A program made the position numbers and the translations under genes. DNA of 64,000 nt from positions 242,808 through 306,807 of the forward strand of contig DASRFG010000002.1 of assembly GCA_035651655.1 (NCBI GenBank), in the 5' to 3' direction. Below, in pieces: positions 53,109 through 61,442 of the stretch; the stretch's first letter is position 1, and every line of letters begins with the position of its first letter. The stretch comes from Terriglobales bacterium (GTDB lineage Bacteria; Acidobacteriota; Terriglobia; Terriglobales; Acidobacteriaceae). The notes below the pieces were generated by a model. It did not search any database and was not told the DNA's origin. It saw only the letters and a list, made by a program, of their open reading frames with translations.

Positions 53109-53387
53109 ATGAGTGTAGGAAAAATGAGTTTCGGTTCGGTTCGAGCGGTCCTGATGGCCGCCTTTATTATAGGGATGCTGGCGCTTCCTATTCCGCTGTT
53201 TTCCCAGAATTGTCCCCTCTGCTATACCCAAGCTGCAAGGTCCAGTGTTCGGCTGCTTCAGTCTCTGCGCAGTGGAATTCTGATATTGATTATCCCCCCG
53301 ATGTTTATGTCGGTTGGGATAACCGTGCTGGCATACCGTAAGCGCAATCAGTTCAGGGAAGACGAGAGGCCTGAGACCGAAGGGTAG
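53109..53387 (+). CDS. small membrane protein at the end of the oxidase operon
   Basis: The 92-residue protein starts at ATG 53109 with two membrane helices (about 14-32 and 55-76). Between them lies NCPLCYTQAARSS, a CxxC pair that could bind metal or haem-related cofactors. It ends with a charged tail. It is 17 bases downstream of the COX4-like gene. No family is recognised; a role in oxidase assembly is only a guess. Confidence 0.7.
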   Translation: MSVGKMSFGSVRAVLMAAFIIGMLALPIPLFSQNCPLCYTQAARSSVRLLQSLRSGILILIIPPMFMSVGITVLAYRKRNQFREDERPETEG

Positions 53388-53416
53388 CCTCTGAGCGTGT
53401 CGTAGAATCAGCATTC

Positions 53417-54202
53417 TTGCTTGTTCCCACTAAAGCCGACCGCCTCCGCGTGGTGCTCGTCGCTACGCGCAATCCGCTCAACATTGGCGCGGCAGCTCGA
53501 GCCATGAGCAATTTCGGGTTTTCCAACCTCGGAGTCGTCAACCCTTACCACATCGCATTTCGTGAGGCACGTTCGGCGATTGGGGCATCGGCATTACTCG
53601 CGAATGCGAAAGAATACAACACCGTGGCCGAAGCGGTGGCCGACTGCACGCTGGTGGTGGGAACGACTGCGGTAGGTCACCGGCATCTGCAACTCCCTCT
53701 CAGAAGCTTGAAACAGGGCGCAAGCCTCATGCGTAGGCGGCTTGAATCCGGGAAAACCGCCCTCCTGTTCGGGTCGGAGAAGGTCGGCCTTTCGAACAAA
53801 GACCTGAACTACTGCAACTGGCTGATAAACATTCCGACGCACCAGGATAATCTCTCCATGAACCTGGGGCAGGCCGTGGCCGTTTGCCTCTACGAACTGG
53901 TGCGTGATCCCTCTATCCGTGATGGTTCGAAGGGGCCGGAGGACAAACAGGGGCTCGCGACTGCGGGTGATATCGAGCGGATCACCGTCCTTCTGCTTGA
54001 AACGCTGCAGGCCAGCGGGTACGTGAAATCGAGAGCGGCTACAGAAAGTAAGGTTCGCCGCACGATCCACCGTCTCAATCTTAAGGCTAGCGATTCGGCA
54101 GTGTGGCTGGGTATGTTGCGCCAGATTCTATGGAAGCTGCAGTCAGGTGAGGGCGACGGGCTGAAGATTGCGCAAACCTCCAGGGCGAATAGACTAATTT
54201 AG
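53417..54202 (+). CDS. trmJ: SpoU-type tRNA 2'-O-methyltransferase TrmJ
   Basis: TrmJ methylates the ribose at position 32 of tRNA anticodon loops. The 261-residue SPOUT protein carries NPLNIGAAARAMSNFGF, LLFGSEKVGLSN and LSMNLGQAVAVCLYEL, the three SpoU knot motifs. The reading frame starts at TTG 53417; the exact start is uncertain because no clear ribosome-binding site or ATG precedes the conserved region. It is directly followed by the exonuclease gene. Confidence 0.9.
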   Translation: MLVPTKADRLRVVLVATRNPLNIGAAARAMSNFGFSNLGVVNPYHIAFREARSAIGASALLANAKEYNTVAEAVADCTLVVGTTAVGHRHLQLPLRSLKQGASLMRRRLESGKTALLFGSEKVGLSNKDLNYCNWLINIPTHQDNLSMNLGQAVAVCLYELVRDPSIRDGSKGPEDKQGLATAGDIERITVLLLETLQASGYVKSRAATESKVRRTIHRLNLKASDSAVWLGMLRQILWKLQSGEGDGLKIAQTSRANRLI

Positions 54203-55141
54203 ATGGGACACTTCGGAGTGGCGGACATTTCGCTTCCCTGCAGCAACGTAGATGTTCATTTGGTTGACGGCACCTATGAATTGTTTAGGCACTTCTTTGC
54301 GGTGCCCGGGTCAGCGGATGTAAACGGGCAGGAAATTGGCGCAGTACGCGGTGTGCTGGCCTCCGTCTTATCCATGATCGAGCGCGGCGCCACTCACATT
54401 GGAGTTGCCACAGATCATGTAGTGGAGTCATTCCGGAACGACCTCTATCCCGGATACAAGACCAGCGAAGGTGTGCCCCCGGAATTGCTCTCGCAGTTCC
54501 CTATCCTCGAGGAGGCGTTGGTAGCCATGGGAGTGGTGGTGTGGCCCATGGTTTACTTCGAGGCAGATGACGCACTCGCCTCCGCCGCCCATAAAGCTGC
54601 TAAAGACGACGGGGTGAGGCAGGTGCTGATTTGTACGCCGGACAAAGATCTCAGTCAGTGCGTTGTGGGCACTCGGGTCGTCCAGCTGGACCGCAGGCGT
54701 GACATCTTGCGTGACGAAGGTGGGGTCATCGCCAAGTTCGGAGTGAAACCGCAATCAATTCCGGACTACCTGGCTGTGGTGGGCGACAGTGCTGACGGGT
54801 TTCCAGGGGTGGCGGGTTGGGGTGCGAAGGCCGCGGCCCTTACTTTATCGCAGTATCCCCACCTTGAAGGCATTCCAAAGGACTGGCGGGAATGGCATGC
54901 TTCTATCCGCAAGGCCCGCTTACTCTCCGAGTCGCTATTTAAGGCATGGGACGATGCGCTGTTGTTTCGCACTCTCGCGACCCTGAGATTAGATGTGCCT
55001 GCTTTTGATACGGTCGAGGACCTTCGTTGGCACGGACCGCGAGCGAACTTTGAGGAACACTGTCGGCGAATGAAGGCCCCGGCTTTATTTGGCCGCGCTA
55101 CGGCGTTGGCAGAGCGGCTATCGCTAGATTCAGTGAGTTAG
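54203..55141 (+). CDS. 5'-3' exonuclease (FEN/PIN-type, polymerase I-like)
   Basis: The 312-residue protein resembles the 5' nuclease domain of DNA polymerase I. Motifs: VHLVDGTYELFRHFFA at the start, YPGYKTSEGVPPELL, EADDALASAAH and CTPDKDLSQCV with metal-binding Asp residues, then a helix-hairpin-helix region (AVVGDSADGFPGVAGWGAKAA). It starts immediately after trmJ (no gap). It likely removes RNA primers or flaps. The end overlaps the convergent gene by four bases. Confidence 0.92.
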   Translation: MGHFGVADISLPCSNVDVHLVDGTYELFRHFFAVPGSADVNGQEIGAVRGVLASVLSMIERGATHIGVATDHVVESFRNDLYPGYKTSEGVPPELLSQFPILEEALVAMGVVVWPMVYFEADDALASAAHKAAKDDGVRQVLICTPDKDLSQCVVGTRVVQLDRRRDILRDEGGVIAKFGVKPQSIPDYLAVVGDSADGFPGVAGWGAKAAALTLSQYPHLEGIPKDWREWHASIRKARLLSESLFKAWDDALLFRTLATLRLDVPAFDTVEDLRWHGPRANFEEHCRRMKAPALFGRATALAERLSLDSVS

Positions 55142-55377
55142 TCTTCCGGTAGGCCCGCCGCGTTCAGTCCCCAACTCTTCAGTAATTTTTCTGGCACGTA
55201 GTGAGAGCGAAAATTATCCTGGGCCCACGCGCGAAGTTGTTCGGAGGCAGCAAGGCGATCATAAGGATCGTTAGGTGAGAGCCTCAAGCGCTTGACCTCG
55301 CGCTCGAATGCTGACGGCACAACCGGTGCAATGCCGGACGGTTTGCCCCAATTCGAGTTTGTTCGTTTCTTTGCCAT
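55138..55377 (-). CDS. small hypothetical protein
   Basis: The 79-residue basic protein starts MAKKRTNSNWGKPSG and contains LRLSPNDPYDRLAASEQLR, then ends LKSWGLNAAGLPED. It is convergent with and overlaps the exonuclease gene by four bases. Composition fits a real cytoplasmic protein. No family is recognised. Confidence 0.6.
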   Translation of the reverse strand: MAKKRTNSNWGKPSGIAPVVPSAFEREVKRLRLSPNDPYDRLAASEQLRAWAQDNFRSHYVPEKLLKSWGLNAAGLPED

Positions 55378-55517
55378 TAGGCTGCAGTCGAACAGACAAA
55401 TATCTGGCAGAATACCATTGGCCGATGCAGCGAGAACGGCTTCTGCTCAGAAACTATTCTGCCACAAAATAACGGCCAGGCTGGGTAGCTAAAGTAACTG
55501 CCTGGGGTCGATGCCCA

Positions 55518-56933
55518 TTAGTTCGTTTTGTTATGGTTTTGCCTCCAGGCGGAAATTCGGCGAGTGGCGTCGTCCAATTGCGTTGGCGTCAGGGATGCCC
55601 GCAGTTCTCGTAGCTTGAGCGTTTCATGTGATCCCGGAGTGGAGGCAATGCTGGCCCACGTGAATGCACGCACGGAGTCTTTTTTGACACCCATCCCAGT
55701 GCGATAGAGCTGGCTCAGCATGAGTTGTGCTCCGGCGTGGTCTTGATTGGCTGCCTTCTTGAGCCACTCTACCGCGGCGCGGGGATCCTTCTGGACGCCG
55801 ATTCCGCTGAGATACCCAAGTCCGACCTTCCACTCTGCCATGGCGTCACGTTTCAGAGCGGCGCTGAGGAACCACCGCATGGCCTGGCGATAATCTTCAG
55901 TCACGCCCGCGCCATCCGCATAACGTAAACCCAGCTCGTATTGGGCTTGCGAGTTGCCGGCCGATGCAGCAGAGGAGACGCTGCTCAGACTTGCAAGGGA
56001 AACCGGTCCCTTGATGGCAGCAAGAATTTGGGAGGCGTCGGCAACCGAGTTTGGCGGAGCAGTTCCGGATGAGGAGACGTAAGGATCCGGATTACTTTCC
56101 GGCAGATTAGCGGAAGAACGCACGAGAGAAGAGTTCACGCCGGAAGCCCTCACAATGCCTTTGAGCTCGCGGTTGTACGCGATGAGCGCGGTCACAACCA
56201 GGAGCGCGGCCACCCCAGTCCGGAGCACGCGGGGAGGCATGAATGTGAAATGCAGTTTTCGCATAGCAGGCTTCGGGGGAAGTTCGGTGTCCAGAGGCAA
56301 GAGGAAGAGAGGCTGAACCTCAGACGATCTATACGGCAACAACGATGACGGTACAGCCGGCGCAAGCGTCTCCTGGAGATGGCTCTGGTCTGAGCTCCAA
56401 GGTTGGTCCACATGCTGAGGATTCTGTTCCTGCGGCAACCATTCCTTAAGTTGGCTTAATTGCCCAAACTCGGCTTCGCCGAAAGCATTGGGAGCTTGCG
56501 ACAACAGCTCCAGGATGCCAATCACTGCGCCATCTTGCGATCTTATGGGGACGACCACGACCGATCTAACATTCAACACTCTGCAGGCTAGAGGATTCAC
56601 TCGCGAGTCGTTCTCACTGTCATTGCAGACGAGCGACTTGCCGGTTCGATAACACAGGCCGGTCAAGCCGCTTTCCGGATCGAGGCGCGTACCTAGCTCG
56701 GGAACCGTGTCACCCGATCGGGCAACACAACATAATCCACCAGCCGCGCGCATTGCGATCGCAGCCCCAGTAGCGCCGGTCCGCCTGCGGGCCTCCTCGA
56801 GCAAGGCTTGCAAGCCTGCTACCGGTTCCAAGCCCTGCACGCCGACGGTATCCAATGCTGCAAGCCGTCGGCTGCGGTTGGAAGGAAGAGAATTCCTGTG
56901 GTGTGAATCTTCTCGAAGGGGAAGGCTGGACAC
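55518..56933 (-). CDS. GAF-domain protein with membrane helix and Sel1-type repeats
   Basis: The 471-residue protein starts with GTG. Residues about 25-175 form a GAF-like domain (GATGAAIAMRAAGGLCCVARSG, VVVPIRSQDGAVIGILELLS). A membrane helix follows near 235-250, then a Ser-rich linker and Sel1-like repeats (about 330-440; AQYELGLRYADGAGVTEDYRQAMRWF, GYLSGIGVQKDPRAAVEWLKKAA). It joins a cytoplasmic sensor domain to an outer repeat domain. This combination seems unusual. It is flanked by unrelated genes. Confidence 0.85.
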   Translation of the reverse strand: MSSLPLREDSHHRNSLPSNRSRRLAALDTVGVQGLEPVAGLQALLEEARRRTGATGAAIAMRAAGGLCCVARSGDTVPELGTRLDPESGLTGLCYRTGKSLVCNDSENDSRVNPLACRVLNVRSVVVVPIRSQDGAVIGILELLSQAPNAFGEAEFGQLSQLKEWLPQEQNPQHVDQPWSSDQSHLQETLAPAVPSSLLPYRSSEVQPLFLLPLDTELPPKPAMRKLHFTFMPPRVLRTGVAALLVVTALIAYNRELKGIVRASGVNSSLVRSSANLPESNPDPYVSSSGTAPPNSVADASQILAAIKGPVSLASLSSVSSAASAGNSQAQYELGLRYADGAGVTEDYRQAMRWFLSAALKRDAMAEWKVGLGYLSGIGVQKDPRAAVEWLKKAANQDHAGAQLMLSQLYRTGMGVKKDSVRAFTWASIASTPGSHETLKLRELRASLTPTQLDDATRRISAWRQNHNKTN

Positions 56934-57101
56934 GGCAAAACGCTCCAGAGACGGGGTATTCGGAAGTATTTACTAAAGTCTAAACCAAATTCCAGGAAAA
57001 GCGAACCGGCCCAAGCGAAAAACCCGCACCCTCTTTATATTGGCTACCAACCCGGTTCAAAGCTGTTCGATCCAATGGTTTATGGCAACGACTCTACAAC
57101 C

Positions 57102-58313
57102 ATGAAGCGCAAAGCCGGGGTCCTGCTGCTGCTGGGACTATCCCTCAGCGGGTGTCATAAAAAACCACCAGCCAATGTAGTTTTACCCCAGGTCGGACCG
57201 CAGCCGCGCCCGTCGCCTCCGCCAAATCCAGATACGATACAGCGTTCTCAACTGTCAAAGCGCGTGCAACAAGTCACGTCGATTCTTCAGCAATTGGCGA
57301 TGACTCCGGAGAACACTGTTCCTGATGCTGTGCTAAATGCAACGAGATGCCTATTGGTAGCGCCGCAAGTGCCAAACGGCGCTTTGCAGCACGTTCCAGC
57401 ATTGATGACCTGCCGCAAGGGAGAGCAATGGAGCACCCCGGCATTCGTCAATGTGGATTGTTCGGGTACGGTACGCGGGACGTCTGACCTCGTATGGATG
57501 ACAAATGACGAAGCGATGAATGCACTTCTCACAGGTGGGCCCGCGGCCCTCTCGGCGCGGCGGCAAGCTGGTCCTTTGGTACGCGAATCAGGACTGGTTG
57601 TACAAACTCAACTTGCCGCTGATGTATTCGGTTATGTCCGGCAAGGTAGGCGGCTTGCAGGATCGAGGGGGGTGATGATCTTCGCTGTACATCCCGACGG
57701 AGCCGCGAGCCAAAGCTTCTACGGCAAGAATGAAGGCGGTCCTCGGCTTGTAAACGCAAAGTTGGACCCTGGGCCGGTTGTCAAGCCGTTTGAGACGGCT
57801 GTGGTTTCGTACTTCAACATCATTGCTCCGGTGGGAATTCTCGTGCATCACTCCGGCGTCGTCCCCGTAAAAGTCGCATCGCAGCTGCGTGAGCAAGTCA
57901 TTGAGATGATCGACGAATTTCATGCCCGTCGCGGCTTTGAGATCCTTTGCTTCGGGCGCGTCTACCACGTGGCCTATCACTATTTAATACTTCCGAACGG
58001 GACGGTGCAGCCGGGAAGACCAGAGCGTTGCCAGGGAGCACACGCCCGCGGTTACAACGCTTTCTTGGGAATCGCGCTGGTTGGCAATTTCAGTCATACG
58101 GAAAATCCGAGCGGGTTGTATGGGCCCTCGAGTCCTACTGCGGGCCAGATGCATTCGCTGATTCGTCTCTGCCGCCGCTTAAGAACTCGCTACAACATTC
58201 CAATCCAGCGAGTGATGCGGCACAGTGACGTATCCCCGACGGAATGTCCTGGCGATCGCTTTCCATTGCAGGTCTTGCTTCGAGCCTTGGAGCAAAAGGG
58301 CCCCTCATCGTGA
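57102..58313 (+). CDS. lipoprotein fusing a SYLF/Ysc84-like domain to a PGRP-type amidase
   Basis: The 403-residue protein has a lipobox (LSLSGC, Cys18), a Pro-rich linker, a region resembling the SYLF/Ysc84 lipid-binding domain (about 70-235; GEQWSTPAFVNVDCSG, SDLVWMTNDEAMNALLTGG, SRGVMIFAVHPDGAAS), and a C-terminal amidase_2/PGRP domain with zinc-ligand candidates in ILVHHSG, YHYLILPNG and RHSDVSPTECPGD. It probably cleaves peptidoglycan at the membrane surface. Start chosen: ATG 57102, at the lipoprotein signal. Confidence 0.82.
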   Translation: MKRKAGVLLLLGLSLSGCHKKPPANVVLPQVGPQPRPSPPPNPDTIQRSQLSKRVQQVTSILQQLAMTPENTVPDAVLNATRCLLVAPQVPNGALQHVPALMTCRKGEQWSTPAFVNVDCSGTVRGTSDLVWMTNDEAMNALLTGGPAALSARRQAGPLVRESGLVVQTQLAADVFGYVRQGRRLAGSRGVMIFAVHPDGAASQSFYGKNEGGPRLVNAKLDPGPVVKPFETAVVSYFNIIAPVGILVHHSGVVPVKVASQLREQVIEMIDEFHARRGFEILCFGRVYHVAYHYLILPNGTVQPGRPERCQGAHARGYNAFLGIALVGNFSHTENPSGLYGPSSPTAGQMHSLIRLCRRLRTRYNIPIQRVMRHSDVSPTECPGDRFPLQVLLRALEQKGPSS

Positions 58314-58332
58314 ACGGAAGCTGAGAGAAGCG

Positions 58333-58998
58333 ATGTTCCGAAGAATGCTGTTTCGATTGATCCCGGTACTGTTTATGGTAGGCAGTCTGCCTGCGCAATC
58401 AGTAGCCCCGCCCAGCGCTGGAGCGCAGGAACCATTTGAGAGTTTTGCCGTCCTCGACAAGCAACTATCGCTTTTAGATCGCCAAGTGGCCGACCTCAAA
58501 GAAAGCACTCAGCAGGCACCGGCTAAGAGTGGGGCGGGGAAAAGGGCTCGCCGCGGGCGCCCTTGGATTCGACAATCACGGGAGCTTCGCCCTACTGCAA
58601 TCTCAATTTCGCGAGAAAGCTATAAGCTGTACCGGCTTTATGCTCCCCGGGAAAGGCATTTGCATAACCGAATGTTTACGCGTCTGTATCGGAGGTCCAA
58701 GGTGCTGAGGCGAGATCTGGCCAAAGTTGCGCAATCGCGAAATCGGGCTGCCGCCAAGCGGGCCGAGACGCGTTTATCGAGAGCGCTGGTGGCTTTCGTG
58801 GTGCAATTTCAGAAAGTTTCGGGAGGGTACGCCGGCCTGCACTGCGAAGCGGCAGAGTGGGGCTGCTGTGAGTTCAAGAGGAGCCGCCACAAAGGCCCCT
58901 ACGACAGCTGCAGATGGGCATGTGTCAAAACCGTCCAAAACTGCCGTCGCGGATTCCTGGGACCGAATATTCTGCGAAATTTTGCCGAGACCAGATAA
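58333..58998 (+). CDS. small exported basic protein, unknown function
   Basis: The 221-residue protein starts at ATG 58333 after gagagaag. It has a signal peptide (about 1-22), then a basic, helical region (KRARRGRPWIRQSRELR, SRAEVLRRDLAK-like), and a Cys-rich end (GLHCEAAEWGCCEFKRSR and CRWACVKTVQNC). The eight or so Cys suggest disulfides. It is 19 bases after the amidase gene and probably co-transcribed, so a cell-wall role is possible. Confidence 0.65.
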   Translation: MFRRMLFRLIPVLFMVGSLPAQSVAPPSAGAQEPFESFAVLDKQLSLLDRQVADLKESTQQAPAKSGAGKRARRGRPWIRQSRELRPTAISISRESYKLYRLYAPRERHLHNRMFTRLYRRSKVLRRDLAKVAQSRNRAAAKRAETRLSRALVAFVVQFQKVSGGYAGLHCEAAEWGCCEFKRSRHKGPYDSCRWACVKTVQNCRRGFLGPNILRNFAETR

Positions 58999-59054
58999 AG
59001 GCTCACCGTTTAAATCGCATATCGGCCGGTGGCGATATTTCGAATGATGTGATG

Positions 59055-60674
59055 TCAGCTGGAGGGAGAACGTGGGGCAGGATCGATAGGCACGAAGATA
59101 GAAAACACAGTGCCAGAGCCTTTTCGACCAGCCCGACTGCGGAACCGCATGAAACCATGGTGCCGCTGAATGATGCCCTGGGACACCCAGAGTCCCAGCC
59201 CGGTTCCTCCCTCGCCCTTAGTCGTGAAAAAGGGTTCGAAGAGCTTGGAGCGATCTTCCGAACGAATGCCGCTGCCGGTATCGGCAATGACGATACGCAC
59301 ACCACGTTGCTTAGAGTTGGCCCATTCTCGTGAAGCATAAAGCCTGATCCGCAGCCTTCCCTTGGGTGGACTGGCTTCCACCGCGTTCAGGAGGACGTTA
59401 GAAAAGACCTGGGCCAGTTGGTTCTGAAATCCCATAACCTGACCCTGGAAAATAAGTTCCTTCTTCAAAGTGATTGATTTCGCATGCAGCTTACCGGAGT
59501 AGAGTGCGAGGATTGATTCCAGGAGTTCCTTAAGGTCCACTGGCCGAGGATGGCTAGATTCGCGATAGAAGGTAAGCGTTTGCCGGGTAATATGAGCGAC
59601 GCGCCCCAATTCCTGCTGGGCGGCATTTGCATAGCGCAATGCCTCAGGGCTAAGGCCGGGCATAGTCTCAATCAGGTACAGCAAATTAGTAACCCCTTCC
59701 AAAGGATTGTTGATCTCATGGGCGATGGTAGCGGCCAGCCGACCGGTTGCAGCCATTCGTTCGGAGCGACGCAGAGACTCCTCCGCACGCTTGCGCTCCC
59801 CGATATCGAACAACGTCACTACGCATCCATCAGCTTCTTCCGGGCCGTGAGTGATGGGACCCGCACTCAACAGGAAATTCATGGTCTCGCCGCGGGGTGA
59901 TTGGTAACTGACCTCGACCCCGCGGAAGATGCGACCCTGCAAGGGATCGGTTACGGAGAAATACTTGGGACCTTCTTCACGTTTCTCCGGGGCCTCTATT
60001 CTGAGCCGCAAACAATCGTCAAAGCGCTCCAGCAGTGGGCTGCGGCCACAGATAAGCTGCAGCGCCAAACTAGCCTGTATGATCCGTCCCTGATAATCAC
60101 AGACCGCAATCACCTCGGTGGCCTGGTCAACAATGCGCCGCGCCAACCGTCCTGCGGCCAGCAATTGCTCGTTACGCTTCTGTTCACTGAGGTCGGTAAT
60201 CACCATGCAGAGCGCCCGAGAGCCAAATTCTTCGAAACTCTTGCCTGAAACGTACACCGGCACCAAGTCGCCGGCGGCGGTGCGAAAATTCAACTCCACC
60301 TTGCTGCTGCTAGCCAGAGAATTGCGAAAAAATGCTTCAAAAGTATCTTTCTCGGCCGGCGGGATGAGATCAAAAACCGAGGTACCGATAACCTTGTCAA
60401 GCGGCTTCCCGACCAAGTCGGCGAAACAACGATTGCCGTAGAGAATGGTGCCGTCGAAGGCGACGGTAGCCGCGCCCTCATTCATCGCTTCTACAAAAAT
60501 GCGGTAGGCATGCTCCGTACCATGAAGCGTAAAGACGCGGTCCCCTGCAGGCCCAGAGACAACAACCGCGTCTACAGCGCCCGAGCGGATGGACTCGAGC
60601 GCTTCTTCCGCGCTGCTGGCCCGGGTACGGAGCTCCTGGAGCTCACTCCCTGTTCTCCTATTCTTTTTTTGCAC
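59055..60674 (-). CDS. PAS-containing sensor histidine kinase of the Kai-like operon
   Basis: The 539-residue cytoplasmic kinase has two PAS-like domains (about 55-165 and 180-290), a HisKA with phospho-His in ATIAHEINNPLEGV (about 318), and a HATPase (about 405-525; NVLLNAVEASPP, ADTGSGIRSED, GGTGLGLWVSQGI). No membrane helix or receiver domain is present. Its start overlaps the 3' end of the upstream kaiB by 17 bp, so it is cotranslated with the Kai-like proteins and probably their output kinase. Confidence 0.9.
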   Translation of the reverse strand: MQKKNRRTGSELQELRTRASSAEEALESIRSGAVDAVVVSGPAGDRVFTLHGTEHAYRIFVEAMNEGAATVAFDGTILYGNRCFADLVGKPLDKVIGTSVFDLIPPAEKDTFEAFFRNSLASSSKVELNFRTAAGDLVPVYVSGKSFEEFGSRALCMVITDLSEQKRNEQLLAAGRLARRIVDQATEVIAVCDYQGRIIQASLALQLICGRSPLLERFDDCLRLRIEAPEKREEGPKYFSVTDPLQGRIFRGVEVSYQSPRGETMNFLLSAGPITHGPEEADGCVVTLFDIGERKRAEESLRRSERMAATGRLAATIAHEINNPLEGVTNLLYLIETMPGLSPEALRYANAAQQELGRVAHITRQTLTFYRESSHPRPVDLKELLESILALYSGKLHAKSITLKKELIFQGQVMGFQNQLAQVFSNVLLNAVEASPPKGRLRIRLYASREWANSKQRGVRIVIADTGSGIRSEDRSKLFEPFFTTKGEGGTGLGLWVSQGIIQRHHGFMRFRSRAGRKGSGTVFSIFVPIDPAPRSPSS

Positions 60675-61080
60675 GATTCTTCAATACCGGTACCTTAAAA
60701 GGTGAAATGCCCAAGCTCCGTAAGATTCTCTCGGTGTCATCCAGGTCGCCAGTGAAAGTAATTGACGGCCGGGGAGAGATCTTAACCAATGTAGGCGCGG
60801 TAACAATCTGATCGCGTTCGGCTAACGATGGCTGCTGATACAAGTCAATAACATCCAATTCGAAACGGCCCTTCAGGTACTCGCGACACAGACGGCGGAT
60901 ATTCTCAAGGGCCCGCAGAGAGTGCAGATTCGATCCCGCGATATACAACCTGAACACGAATTTAGAAGCCGAGGTCTGGGCAACCAGTTGTTCGAACTGA
61001 TCAGGCCGAAATCGCCATGCGGAGCCCAAGGAGGATGCGCCCTTCCCTTTATCGCGCTGCCTTTTACCTGATTTCTCCAT
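60658..61080 (-). CDS. kaiB: KaiB-like protein with N-terminal extension
   Basis: The 140-residue protein has a basic 40-residue lead and a KaiB thioredoxin-like domain (about 42-130: FRLYIAGSNLHSLRALENI, LDVIDLYQQPSLAERDQIV and TPTLVKISP). KaiB binds KaiC and resets its cycle in cyanobacteria. It shares a base with the preceding kaiB (TAATG) and overlaps the kinase gene. The long basic extension is unusual. Confidence 0.9.
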   Translation of the reverse strand: MEKSGKRQRDKGKGASSLGSAWRFRPDQFEQLVAQTSASKFVFRLYIAGSNLHSLRALENIRRLCREYLKGRFELDVIDLYQQPSLAERDQIVTAPTLVKISPRPSITFTGDLDDTERILRSLGISPFKVPVLKNRAKKE

Positions 61081-61442
61081 TAGGCCTGCGAGGCAGCCGG
61101 AGTCATTCGAGCCGGTTTGAGATCGAGCCCAACCAGAACCCGGTCAGTGTTCGACAAATCCCCAATAATCTTTTTGACCGGCTGTGGCAGACGGCGAACC
61201 AGGGTGGGCACAGCGATAATCTGGTCGCCTTGCGCCAACTGCGGATTGCGCAGCAGGTCAACTATTTCGATGCGGTACTTGCCTCCCAAATGAGTTTCGC
61301 AAATCTGCTTCAAATTGGAGAATGCGGTCACCGACTTGGCAGTGGTACCAGCCACATACAGGCGCAGATCCCAGGCTACCGGTTTGCGTCGCCGAGTGCC
61401 CCTTTTCCGCGTTTTTGATTTCTTGGATCGCACTCTCGTCAT
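61080..61442 (-). CDS. kaiB: KaiB-like protein
   Basis: The 120-residue protein has a Lys/Arg-rich lead (about 1-22) then the KaiB domain ([48 protein letters not shown]). It overlaps kaiC by four bases and the next kaiB by one. Two tandem, different KaiB copies imply separate roles. Confidence 0.93.
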   Translation of the reverse strand: MTRVRSKKSKTRKRGTRRRKPVAWDLRLYVAGTTAKSVTAFSNLKQICETHLGGKYRIEIVDLLRNPQLAQGDQIIAVPTLVRRLPQPVKKIIGDLSNTDRVLVGLDLKPARMTPAASQA

